Positions 16,601-24,197 of a stretch of 64,000 nt of DNA are shown in pieces (position 1 is the stretch's first letter; every line of letters starts with the position of its first letter). The DNA is taken from NCBI GenBank assembly GCA_045577175.1, contig JAZNHT010000017.1, positions 18,686 to 82,685 of the forward strand. The letters run 5' to 3'. This DNA comes from SIG701 sp045577175. GTDB lineage: Bacteria > Bacillota > Clostridia > Oscillospirales > CAG-272. The notes beneath the pieces were generated by a model. It saw only the letters and a list, made by a program, of their open reading frames with translations. It was not told where the DNA came from and searched no databases. A program made the translations under genes and the position numbers.

Positions 16601-19600
16601 GCAGCCGGTATCGTTGGTTACACCGGCGGCGAAGGCACCATGACCTTCAAAAATATTACGGTTGATGAGGATACTGTAATTGCCGCTCTGTGGGGCTCCT
16701 ACGATTGTACTCTCGGCGGCGTGGTCGGTTCCACACATAGCAACAATGTAACAAAATACGTCTTTGAAGATGTAACCGTTGCTTGTAAGCTTGATTGCTA
16801 TAATGACGTAACCGCATCTTATAAGTGGTATTCCTACAGAATGTGCGGTATGCTCATCGGCAGCATGAAAGCATTGCAGGAGGGAACAACCGACGTAGAT
16901 CCCCGCGATACCGTTACTCTGAAGAATGTCAATATTACCATCGGCGAATGGGCAAACCAGACATACATCTGGGACGACTCTCTCAGCAAGGGTTGTCAGC
17001 GCGTTGAAGCCGGCTATAGCTATGGCGGTGTGGATGTAAGCCAGTATCCCGATGCTGAGGTCGAAACCATCGGCTTTAACACCATTATCGGCGGTCCTCA
17101 GTCGCAGAGCTCCGGCTATTACGGCTCTGACATCACCAAACTTGAGGAACTCGAAGGCTTTGAAGAACAGGTAGCTGAATTGGATGTTACTGACATCGCA
17201 CTTGAGATCAGAAGCCGTGTCGCACAGGTTGGCGAGACGTACTTCACCAGCCTCCAGACTGCAATTGACAGCGCAAACGGCGAGACCGTAATTCTCATCG
17301 CTAACGCGACCGAGAACATCACGATTGCAGAAGGTGCAACTGTCGTAATCGACCTCGGCGGAAAGACGCTGAACGGTTATATTGCTCCTTGCTCGCCTGC
17401 TTCTCTGACGATTTCGAACGGTTCTGTCAAGAATACAGATTCTTCTGTCAGTGCGCTTGAGATCAACGCAGGCACGCTGACTCTCACAAATGTCAACATT
17501 GATTCCGCACGTCATGCAGTCCGCATCGACGGTGCGGTTACCGCAACCATCGACGGCGGTACCTACCGTTCTGCGATCGGTGAAGGTACCGGTACGTACC
17601 ATGCAGTAAATATCTCCGGCGATGCTTATGTTACCGTTAAGAACGGTACATTCGTGGGTCCGAAGGGCACTACTGCTGACAGCGGTTCTGCAATTTGCAC
17701 AAAAGCTGTAGTTATCATTGAAAACGGTTCATTCAGCGGCGGTAAGAACAGTACCCTGGTTACAAAAGACAGCGGTTCTGTTGTAATCACCGGCGGCACC
17801 TTCGATCAGGATCCCACTGCTTACGTGGCTGACGGCTACAAAGCTGTAGAGGCAGACGGTGTTTATACGGTTGTAATGGTTGTCTATGTCGCGGAGATGA
17901 ACGGAACGAAGTATGAAACTCTTGCCGAAGCCGTAGCTGCTGCCGGTGAGAATGACACTATCACTCTTATTAAAGACGTAGCTTTGACTGATACGCTGAC
18001 GATTCCTGCGGACAAGAAGATCATCCTTGACCTCGCAGGCTATACGGTCAGCCAGACGAAGGAACAGACCGCAGGCTATCAGATGATTCTCATTGACGGT
18101 ACGCTTACCGTGGAGGACTCTGTCGGCGGCGGTAAGATCAGCTATACCGACTCCGGCAACGGCGGCGAGTACATTTCCGATACGATTTACAACAGAGGCG
18201 TGCTCGTAATCAACGGCGGTACGATCGAAAACCTCAGCTCTGCTACGGTTGCATCGAACGGTTATCCGCACGCTGTGGATACGTATTCCGGTATCCGTGA
18301 TACTTCCGTTACGATCAACGGCGGCACGGTGTACTGCGCGGAATATTCCGCAATCCGTATGTTCTGCGTGAGCGAAACCTATAAGAACGATCTGACCATC
18401 ACAGGCGGTACGATCAAGGGTGCTGTGGATGCACAGAACGGTTCTAAGGATAAGGCTTGTGTCGGTGCGCTGAATATCACCGGCGGTACGTTTGAGACCA
18501 CTGCCAATGCAAACAACATCCGTATTGCAGACTGGCACTACTACGGCAGTACGGCTACCATCAGCGGTATCGAGGTTTCCGTTTCCGGCGGTAACTTCAA
18601 CGGCGGTATCTACAACAATATCGGTACGGTTGAAAAGTTCATCACCGGCGGTACGTTCACGGTTGACCCTTCGGCTTATGTGGTGTTCGGCTATGAAGCA
18701 ACGGAGAGCGAAGGCGTTTACGGCGTTGCTGCGTCCGCTATCATCAAAATCAACAATGCCGATGATCTCCTCGCATTTGCGGCTCTTGCCAATGCAGGCA
18801 ACACCTTCTCCGGCAAGACTGTCGAGCTTACGGACGACATCGATCTTGGCGGTATGACATGGACTCCCATTGCCAAGTTTGCGGGTAAGTTCTACGGTAA
18901 TGATTATACCATCAGCAACTTCGTGATCGATGCAACGGCTGCACACGGCGGTTTCTTCAACGTTCTGGAATGGGCAGTGATTGATGATCTGAATCTGGCT
19001 GACGTTACCGCAACTGTAGGCGCTTACCGTTTCGGTACGCTTGCCCGCAGCATCAATCAGACTTGTATCGGTGATGTTACAGTTAAAGACGTAACTGTTA
19101 CTACTACCAATTCTGAGGCTTTTGTGGCAGGCTTGTTCAGCCACGGTACCGTAAACTCCAATATGACGGTAAATAACTGCACGGTTGAGAATTTCACCGT
19201 TAATGCACAGAACGGTGCAATGCTGATCGGCGGTATTACGACCTTTGTTCAGAAAAACGGCACTGAGGCTGAAGACACAAACGTAATGGAGAACCTTCAT
19301 GTTAAGAACATCAAGGTTACCGTTAATGATACCGACGGTTATGCAGGCGTAGGCGGACTTATCGGTCAGACGCAGACTGTATGGCAGAATCCTCATTTCA
19401 AGAATTGCTCTGTAACCGGTCTTGATGTTACCGCAACAGGCACGGTTGACGTGGGCGGATTCATGTGCTATCCCGGCTCGTGGACCTATGCAACCGACTG
19501 CACAACCGAAGGTAAGATCGACGTTTCCGGCGTAACCTCTGCAAATAATTATGCAGGTGGTTTCTTCGGTGACTACGGTTGGGGTGATAACGTCGGCAAG

Positions 19601-20566
19601 GGTGACCACAAGATCACCAACTGTACGGCAGACGTCGATATTATCACCAAGTATGCGTCGGCAGGCGGCTTTGTCGGCTCCGGCACGAACTCCGAAGGTA
19701 GAAACAAAAACATTACCTTCACCGATTGTGAAGCGAAGGGCACTGTGACTCTCGCCGAGGGCGGCACTGCCAATATCGGCGGCTTCGCAGGCGAGGCGGA
19801 TCGCGGTATCTATATCGACTGTACCGCGGCACAGGAACCCTTCATCGGCGGTACTCTGAATGATTCGATCGAAATTCATAATTACGTCGCACAGATCGGT
19901 GACGTATCATACGACTCTCTCGATGAGGCACTTGCGGCCGCATCGAACGGACAGACGGTTAAACTGGTTGCCGATACGGAAACGGCGGCACTTGTGGTCA
20001 GCACCGGCATTACGGTTGATCTTGCAGGATACGATCTGACGGCAGGCTACGTCGTCACGTTCAAGGGTGCTGCCATCATCGACAGCAACAGTCAGATTGC
20101 CGATGCCGAGCTCGGCGCGCTCATCGCACCGCAGGATCTCGTCCGTCTGGACGGTCAGAACGCGAACTACTGTCCCGTATGGAACGGTACGGCGTACAAC
20201 TTCGGTTATGTATCCGTAAATGTAAGACAGTACGGTGTCAATGAGTCCGGTGCAGTTTACTATAACTTCCGTTATGACTTTACAGGTCAGAGAAGCGGTC
20301 TTGAGTCATTCTTTGCAAACGATGAGAGCACACTCGTTAAGGTGAAACTCACCTGGACAACGGTAAACGGAAATATCAGCGAGCAGAGCTTTACCATGCC
20401 GAGAGAGAAGGCACAGAGTATGGCAGAAATTCAGGATAAATTTGTTTCCCTTACCGTTACCGGTCTGAGCGGTATTCAGGATCTCAGCATTTGTGTAATT
20501 ATCGAATCCACTGCTACGCAGGTAGCGGTTGAAGGCGGCACTGTGACGCTCAGTGTTGCAGGTTAA
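13613..20566 (+). CDS. Giant secreted beta-helix surface protein with duplicated GLUG-like modules
   Basis: The 2317-residue product has a clear signal peptide (MKNTAKRLFGIALVFIMLF..., cleavage after AFA near residue 29). Two long related modules, about 13760-15050 and 18735-19885, share TWTPI, VGAYRFGTLA, the GGFFG and AGGFVGS loops and GGFAG-AD-RG, typical of GLUG-type beta-helix repeats; a third, more diverged one lies at 16160-17150. Four units of the type VAQVGETKYETIAEAI start near 15052, 17218, 17887 and 19885 and introduce parallel beta-helix segments. The last 120 residues form a separate beta-rich domain. No LPXTG, SLH or C-terminal membrane segment is present, so attachment is unclear. 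The likely role is adhesion or glycan binding. It heads the peptide cluster, ending 23 nt before the small peptide gene. Confidence 0.88.
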   Translation: MKNTAKRLFGIALVFIMLFSMWLVPTAFAEDSLNAWDGTSDTSWYNDTDTEFSLSTAEQLAGFAELVNAGNTFGGKTVKLTADINLGGKTWTPIASFAGNFVGNNCTISNFHMDATEKSSGFFGTIAASNGLEDVKVKDLVLSDVTAAVGAYRFGTLANSVKGVVHNVTVKNVTVTTTHTSAWVGGMCAFMDWPWMTNCTVENLTVNAAAGADLIGGFACILQKNSNHVFDNLDVNGFKVTVIDTDASGCGVGGFVAQTQRGWEYPKVINSDVTGIDVTAVGLVDVGGFIAWPGAHTTAENCTAQGKIDVTGVTSADCFAGGFFGNLGWNADLGKMGHVVTGCSADVDIITNVAAAGGFVGSATNSNNASMYATFTDCSASGDITSNGTAPVGGFAGDADRGTYSNCSATGTVVGANGVSGGFIGYVSDVTPSYDSRYPAGTRDYAVECVTFTDCTETSELPFFGDVDTAKPADEVEIRNYVAQVGETKYETIAEAIANAADGDTVVILPGEYGAFNISNKNITIKGTVGENGELLTTIKGGNPAITGHNFNGTIADLKIVDAFKVMYAEPAGNVTVDNVYVTGATYGFHLVAYSTDLTWTIQNSYMDLSWANSFGVYDGGDAAIVVTGNTFEATNPYYEGGFVYHVNTFLPNVTVTENIFGENAKILIRDAVTDTSNIRIFANYHADGVENAFDEDSLEVAIESYYRSVDENGNLTDLVTVPTGSNSPAYTKEVDGYVRIWGEGSGNASESFVLKLYSEETLIATTTLNNVGGIIDGDVNVTWNFFYPSSNDEYWTTTWEEGHPKTTAQPTKVELYIDGTLVATTDAQMNAPDNLNPVVWTELGGVEAEVIEIRTWDDLKALDARVEGGDMLEGVIVKLMNDIDLYEMGTDGEAVSFNPIGANKAYFKGTFDGQGYTIRNMYQSGWALGYDWYNYGTIGLFAYLWDATVKNLTIENAECLVEGGNVAGIAGCAWGDCTFENITIKNSTFATYNNRAAGIVGYTGGEGTMTFKNITVDEDTVIAALWGSYDCTLGGVVGSTHSNNVTKYVFEDVTVACKLDCYNDVTASYKWYSYRMCGMLIGSMKALQEGTTDVDPRDTVTLKNVNITIGEWANQTYIWDDSLSKGCQRVEAGYSYGGVDVSQYPDAEVETIGFNTIIGGPQSQSSGYYGSDITKLEELEGFEEQVAELDVTDIALEIRSRVAQVGETYFTSLQTAIDSANGETVILIANATENITIAEGATVVIDLGGKTLNGYIAPCSPASLTISNGSVKNTDSSVSALEINAGTLTLTNVNIDSARHAVRIDGAVTATIDGGTYRSAIGEGTGTYHAVNISGDAYVTVKNGTFVGPKGTTADSGSAICTKAVVIIENGSFSGGKNSTLVTKDSGSVVITGGTFDQDPTAYVADGYKAVEADGVYTVVMVVYVAEMNGTKYETLAEAVAAAGENDTITLIKDVALTDTLTIPADKKIILDLAGYTVSQTKEQTAGYQMILIDGTLTVEDSVGGGKISYTDSGNGGEYISDTIYNRGVLVINGGTIENLSSATVASNGYPHAVDTYSGIRDTSVTINGGTVYCAEYSAIRMFCVSETYKNDLTITGGTIKGAVDAQNGSKDKACVGALNITGGTFETTANANNIRIADWHYYGSTATISGIEVSVSGGNFNGGIYNNIGTVEKFITGGTFTVDPSAYVVFGYEATESEGVYGVAASAIIKINNADDLLAFAALANAGNTFSGKTVELTDDIDLGGMTWTPIAKFAGKFYGNDYTISNFVIDATAAHGGFFNVLEWAVIDDLNLADVTATVGAYRFGTLARSINQTCIGDVTVKDVTVTTTNSEAFVAGLFSHGTVNSNMTVNNCTVENFTVNAQNGAMLIGGITTFVQKNGTEAEDTNVMENLHVKNIKVTVNDTDGYAGVGGLIGQTQTVWQNPHFKNCSVTGLDVTATGTVDVGGFMCYPGSWTYATDCTTEGKIDVSGVTSANNYAGGFFGDYGWGDNVGKGDHKITNCTADVDIITKYASAGGFVGSGTNSEGRNKNITFTDCEAKGTVTLAEGGTANIGGFAGEADRGIYIDCTAAQEPFIGGTLNDSIEIHNYVAQIGDVSYDSLDEALAAASNGQTVKLVADTETAALVVSTGITVDLAGYDLTAGYVVTFKGAAIIDSNSQIADAELGALIAPQDLVRLDGQNANYCPVWNGTAYNFGYVSVNVRQYGVNESGAVYYNFRYDFTGQRSGLESFFANDESTLVKVKLTWTTVNGNISEQSFTMPREKAQSMAEIQDKFVSLTVTGLSGIQDLSICVIIESTATQVAVEGGTVTLSVAG

Positions 20567-20589
20567 TTTAAGAACAGGAGAATAGAATC

Positions 20590-20715
20590 ATGAAGAAACT
20601 TTATCAGAAACCCGAAGCAGAGATCATCGGACTGCGTATCCGTGAGCCGATCGCCGATCAGGCAGGTGTCGGAAGCTGGGGCTCCGGCATCGATGAGGAT
20701 ATTGTAGACCCGTGA
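20590..20715 (+). CDS. 41-residue peptide, candidate modified-peptide precursor
   Basis: An ATG with AGGAG 9 nt upstream opens a 41-codon frame. The N-terminal half, MKKLYQKPEAEIIGLRIREP, resembles the lysine-tyrosine-proline-glutamate leaders of short clostridial RiPP-like peptides. The C-terminal half, AGVGSWGSGIDEDIVDP, is glycine- and acid-rich with only two serines (29 and 32), no Cys and no Thr. The TGA stop overlaps the GTG of the kinase-like gene (GTGA at 20712-20715), so translation is coupled. Neighbouring PqqD-like and HPr-kinase-like genes are the kind that bind and act on precursor peptides. That it is modified is inference; it could also be a small regulatory or structural protein. 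Confidence 0.7.
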   Translation: MKKLYQKPEAEIIGLRIREPIADQAGVGSWGSGIDEDIVDP

Positions 20716-21419
20716 TCTGTAAAATCGCAGATCTTACCGTGGATGTTCCGTCGGCGGGGGGGCTTTCCCCCCGCTTTACGGAATATCTGTACGAGTTTCG
20801 CGGGCAGACGGACATCCGAATCGATGCAGCGCAGTACCGTCACGCAAAATATCCGAACGCATCGGCAGAGCTTATCGCCTACATTGAATCCGGTATGCAG
20901 TTTCATCGGGAGATTCTGCGCTTTGACGGGATGATGCTTCATTCCTCCGCCGTTGCATTGGGCGGGTGGGCGTATCTCTTTTCAGGTCCTTGCGGCGAGG
21001 GAAAATCCACGCACGCAAAGCTATGGAAGGAGGTGTTCGGAAGTGAGGCGGTCATCATAAATGACGACAAGCCTACACTCCGCCGTCTGGATGGGAGATG
21101 GTTTGCCTACGGCACGCCGTGGTGCGGCAAGGATGGGATTAACGTGAATCGGAAAGTGCCGCTCGGCGGCATCTGCTTTTTGAAGCAGGGTACGGAAACC
21201 CGTATCCGCCGTCTTGAAAATCCCGAATCTACCGCCAACGTGATTCTGCAAACCATGCACAGATTCAAGGATGAAGAGAATCTGACCAGAATGCTGTCTC
21301 ACGTTGACAAGCTGGTGCGTGAGATTCCGATGTTTGAATTGGAAAATCAGCCCGTACCCGATGCCGCACGTCTCAGCTTTGAAACGATGCACCGTGCTTT
21401 GAAGGAGGCTTCACTGTGA
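20712..21419 (+). CDS. HPr-kinase-like P-loop protein
   Basis: A 235-residue protein with an HprK C-terminal-domain-like core. MLHSSAV at residues 75-81 holds the histidine that precedes the P-loop in HPr kases, the Walker A loop is GPCGEGKST at 92-100, and INDDKPTLR near 116-124 matches the acidic second motif. The N-terminal HprK domain is absent and the N-terminus (about 70 residues) is unlike canonical HprK, so it is a kinase-like relative of the type found in peptide clusters (HprK-related kinases, lasso-peptide tailoring kinases). It starts with GTG overlapping the peptide stop. Ser29 or Ser32 of the peptide are plausible targets; no substrate is proven. Confidence 0.85.
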   Translation: MICKIADLTVDVPSAGGLSPRFTEYLYEFRGQTDIRIDAAQYRHAKYPNASAELIAYIESGMQFHREILRFDGMMLHSSAVALGGWAYLFSGPCGEGKSTHAKLWKEVFGSEAVIINDDKPTLRRLDGRWFAYGTPWCGKDGINVNRKVPLGGICFLKQGTETRIRRLENPESTANVILQTMHRFKDEENLTRMLSHVDKLVREIPMFELENQPVPDAARLSFETMHRALKEASL

Positions 21420-21679
21420 AAATCAAAAATGGATTTGTGCTCCGCGAGGTTGCCGAGCATTGGTTTGTTCTGCCCGTCGGGCAGGCATCGGTCGATTTCA
21501 ACGGAATGATTTCTTTGAATGAGTCCGGTGTGCTCCTCTGGCAGACGCTTGAGGCAGGCGGAGATCGGGAAGCAATGTGCGAGGCTTTGCTTGCAGAATA
21601 TGAGGTGGAGCGCGCGCAGGCGCTTTCGGATGTGGATGCGTTCATCAAGGTATTGACGGACGCAGGCTGTATCGAATAA
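21416..21679 (+). CDS. PqqD-like peptide-binding protein (RiPP recognition element)
   Basis: An 87-residue protein with the PqqD/RRE pattern: a short beta hairpin (NGFVLREVAEHWFVLP), ISLNESGVLLWQTLEAG, then three helices with LLAEYEV and DVDAFIKVLTDAGCIE. PqqD-type proteins bind the leader of a precursor peptide and hand it to the modifying enzyme. It starts with GTG overlapping the kinase-like gene's TGA (GTGA), which implies stoichiometric coupled expression with the peptide and kinase. Confidence 0.88.
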   Translation: MKIKNGFVLREVAEHWFVLPVGQASVDFNGMISLNESGVLLWQTLEAGGDREAMCEALLAEYEVERAQALSDVDAFIKVLTDAGCIE

Positions 21680-21681
21680 CA

Positions 21682-21742
21682 ACAGATTTCAAACGCCGTG
21701 CGGGACGTGCAGATTCTGCAATACCAGCGCGGCGTTATCTGT
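21682..21742 (+). ncRNA. Structured intergenic RNA element, multi-part hairpin
   Basis: The pairs ACAGAT (21682-21687) with ATCTGT (21737-21742) and AACGCCGTGC (21692-21701) with GCGCGGCGTT (21727-21736) enclose a small inner hairpin TGCAGATTCTGCA (21708-21720). There is no T run, so it is not a simple terminator. It separates the coupled peptide-kinase-PqqD block from the SLH gene, and may control processing or the ratio of the two blocks. Confidence 0.5.
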
Positions 21743-21762
21743 CCGTTTTATGGAGGTATATT

Positions 21763-22725
21763 GTGAAAAAAAGATTACTTGCTTTTCTCGGGGCATTGCT
21801 TCTGCTTTTTTCCGCCGTCGCGGTACACGCTGCCGGATTTACAGCAAAGCAGCTTCGCATAGCTGACGCACTTCATCATGTCGGTCTGTTTCTCGGAACA
21901 GGCTCGGGGTATGAGTTGAACAGACAGCTAACCCGTACCGAGGGCATGGTGCTTCTTGTCCGCATGCTCGGACAGGAGCAGAATGTGCAAAGAGGCGGAT
22001 ACGAATGTCCGTTTACCGATGTCGCTGAGTGGGCGGTGAATTATGTCGGCTACGCATATGAGAACGGTATTACGCGCGGCTATTCGGACACGGAGTTCGG
22101 TGCCGAAGATCCGATGACGGATTATATGTTTCTGACGCTTACACTCCGTGCACTTGGCTATAACGATAAAGGTGCAAATACGGAATTTGTCTGGGACGAT
22201 CCGTATGCACTGGCACAGAAAATCGGACTGATTTCTTCGGGAAAATCGGATAAGGATTTTATTCGTGCCGATGCTGTGGAGGTTTTTTGGAACGCATTTA
22301 AGCAGAACGACTATGAGTTGGCGCATAAGCTCATCCGATGGGGCGTGTTTACCGAAAAGCAGCTCAGTGAAGCGATTGAAATTTACACCTACGGCAGGAT
22401 CGTGACGGAAGAAACCACACGGGACGCGGATGGGGACACAGATGATGCAACCCCCGAAGTAACCGCACCGAATACTCCGCCTGCACCGTCCATACCTCAG
22501 CAAACGGAAACGACAACGCTTCCGCCCGTGCCGAGCGGTTCGATCTCTTATGAGGAATATATAGCCATGAGCGGTGAGGAGCAGGAGGCGTACTTTATGC
22601 AGTTCTCCGATCCGATGGCGTTCTTTGTATGGCTGGAGACCGCTAAAGCAGAGTACGATGCCAAAAACCCGAGCATTGACATTGGTGACGATGGCAATAT
22701 TGATCTCGGCGGACTTGGAAGCTGA
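21763..22725 (+). CDS. Secreted S-layer-homology (SLH) domain protein
   Basis: A 320-residue protein starting with GTG after GGAGG. The signal peptide ends near residue 24 (VHAA). A clear SLH repeat lies at about residues 78-130 (FTDVAEWAVNYVGYAYENGI, GYSDTEFGAEDPMTD), with a weaker repeat before and after it. From about 225 there is a Pro/Thr-rich linker (TAPNTPPAPSIPQQTE) and a short acidic C-terminal domain ending DIGDDGNIDLGGLGS. SLH domains bind secondary cell-wall polymers, so this may be the wall-attached partner of the beta-helix protein. It lies in the cluster, 83 nt after the PqqD-like gene. Confidence 0.85.
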   Translation: MKKRLLAFLGALLLLFSAVAVHAAGFTAKQLRIADALHHVGLFLGTGSGYELNRQLTRTEGMVLLVRMLGQEQNVQRGGYECPFTDVAEWAVNYVGYAYENGITRGYSDTEFGAEDPMTDYMFLTLTLRALGYNDKGANTEFVWDDPYALAQKIGLISSGKSDKDFIRADAVEVFWNAFKQNDYELAHKLIRWGVFTEKQLSEAIEIYTYGRIVTEETTRDADGDTDDATPEVTAPNTPPAPSIPQQTETTTLPPVPSGSISYEEYIAMSGEEQEAYFMQFSDPMAFFVWLETAKAEYDAKNPSIDIGDDGNIDLGGLGS

Positions 22726-22735
22726 TACTGCCACG

Positions 22736-23221
22736 GTGGAAACGGCAAAAATACAAGAGGTGTCGGTGACCGCTGTTTTTCCCGTGTTGGAGGAGCTTCT
22801 TTCCGTCGGGACGAGCGTGGAGATCACGGTCAGCGGAAACAGTATGTATCCGATGCTGAAGCATCAGATCAGCCGTGTACGTCTTGCTCCCGTCGGAGCT
22901 TTGCGGATAGGCGATCTTCCGCTTTACCGTAGGGAGAACGGCGCATATGTTCTGCACCGTATCGTCGGACGGAAGGAAGGCGGCTATGTCTGCTGCGGAG
23001 ACAATCAGCGCGAGCTTGAATTTGGCATCCGTCGGGAGCAGATTGTCGCTGTAGCGACCGATTATTACCGCAATGACCGTTGGCGATCCTGTGCATCATG
23101 GTCGTACAGGATGTATGCACGCGTGTGGATTGCGATTCGTCCGTGTCGCCACGCCTTTCTGTCGGTCGGTCGGTGGGTGTTTCGGCTTCTCAGGCGGGCG
23201 AAAAATCACTTCGAAAAGTAA
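22736..23221 (+). CDS. S24/S26-type signal-peptidase-like protein
   Basis: The product (about 161 residues) contains the catalytic-serine motif TVSGNSMYPML and, 50 residues on, YVLHRIVGRKEGGYVCCGDNQ. The HR pair in place of a lysine and the GDN motif resemble the Ser/His ER- or SipW-type of signal peptidase rather than the Ser/Lys bacterial LepB type. A basic, weakly hydrophobic C-terminus may hold it at the membrane. The GTG at 22736 is chosen because it does not overlap the SLH gene and gives the family N-terminus; an ATG at 22691 is also possible. It may process the exported peptide or surface proteins of this cluster. Confidence 0.8.
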   Translation: METAKIQEVSVTAVFPVLEELLSVGTSVEITVSGNSMYPMLKHQISRVRLAPVGALRIGDLPLYRRENGAYVLHRIVGRKEGGYVCCGDNQRELEFGIRREQIVAVATDYYRNDRWRSCASWSYRMYARVWIAIRPCRHAFLSVGRWVFRLLRRAKNHFEK

Positions 23222-23224
23222 AAG

Positions 23225-23256
23225 AACCCTTGCTGCGCTATCGCAGCAAGGGTTTG
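23225..23256. terminator. Bidirectional terminator between the peptide cluster and rsmA
   Basis: Perfect arms AACCCTTGCTGCG and CGCAGCAAGGGTT around a short loop; it closes the cluster on the plus strand and rsmA on the minus strand. Confidence 0.8.
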
Positions 23257-24177
23257 TCATTTCATGATTTCAGCCGTCAGACGGCAGAAATCGAGGGGGG
23301 ATAGCTTCTCGCCGCGGATGTCCGTGCGGATACCGAGGGAGGCAAGCGCCGCCTCCGTTTTTTCTTTCGGAAACAGAGAAGAAAGCGCATTTGGGAGTGC
23401 CTTGCGCCGCATGACAAATGCCGTATCGATTACCGCAGTCAGCTTGTCAAAATACGGAGCGAACCCGTCACCCGTCGGGCAGTCGGGATACAGATCACGG
23501 AGCCCATTCGGATATGTGTCAATCTGTAAAACGGCGGATTCCACCTTCGGAACAGGATAGAAATTGCCTGCCGATACGGTAAAAGCACGCCTTGCGCACC
23601 CATGCAGAGCGAGCAGAACGGAGGTCGCGCTGTAATCGCGGTCGCCTGCCTCGGCGCACACGCGGTCAGCAAATTCGCGCTGTACGAGCAGCGTAATGCG
23701 CGTGATAGGCGATGTTCCGTCAGGGCGGTACGCATCCAGCAGAGCAGTGAGAATCGGCGTCGTGATGTAATACGGCAGATTTGCGCAGACGTGCACCGAT
23801 CCTCCGTCTGCGATCTCGCCGATCAGCGCGCGTGCGTCCGTTTTCATGAAATCGGCGTGGATGACGCGCACGTTTTCGCAGTCGGAAAGCGTCTCGGCGA
23901 GGACGGGGATCAGTCCGTCATCGATCTCCACCGCCGTGACGGCAGGATACCGTGCGGCAAGCTCGCGCGTCAAAGCCCCGATGCCGGGACCGATTTCGAG
24001 CACGCGCACGCTGTCCGCGTTTTCTCGCGCAAATACAGGCTCGGTATATGCCGAGGTGTCCGCAATTTCCTCGGGGATGGCGGCATTCACAAGAAAATTC
24101 TGCCCGAACGATTTGCGCGGCGCGATGCCGTGCTTTTCCATAAGGGCGCGGATTTCCGTAAGATTACATAAATTCAT
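23257..24177 (-). CDS. rsmA: 16S rRNA (adenine1518/1519-N6)-dimethyltransferase
   Basis: A 306-residue SAM-dependent methyltransferase (KsgA/RsmA) that dimethylates two adenines in the 3'-terminal hairpin of 16S rRNA. PRKSFGQNFLVN, the SAM loop VLEIGPGIGALT and the catalytic NLPYYITTPIL are all present, followed by the C-terminal helical domain. The start at 24177 has AGGTG upstream; a TTG six codons earlier is less likely. It follows glyQS by 48 nt with a hairpin between. Confidence 0.96.
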   Translation of the reverse strand: MNLCNLTEIRALMEKHGIAPRKSFGQNFLVNAAIPEEIADTSAYTEPVFARENADSVRVLEIGPGIGALTRELAARYPAVTAVEIDDGLIPVLAETLSDCENVRVIHADFMKTDARALIGEIADGGSVHVCANLPYYITTPILTALLDAYRPDGTSPITRITLLVQREFADRVCAEAGDRDYSATSVLLALHGCARRAFTVSAGNFYPVPKVESAVLQIDTYPNGLRDLYPDCPTGDGFAPYFDKLTAVIDTAFVMRRKALPNALSSLFPKEKTEAALASLGIRTDIRGEKLSPLDFCRLTAEIMK

Positions 24178-24197
24178 ATCGTACACCTGATGCAAGA

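Noticed and set aside
15707..19879. Two large minus-strand frames (about 630 and 716 codons) opposite the giant beta-helix gene
   Set aside because: Same reason: repetitive codon usage of the sense gene keeps the antisense frame open. There is no ribosome site or promoter for them.
20590..20715. Reading the 41-residue peptide as a lasso-peptide precursor
   Set aside because: No lasso cyclase (asparagine-synthetase-like) or B2-type protease gene is in the window, and the leader lacks the usual penultimate Thr before a Gly core. A PqqD-like protein alone is not enough.
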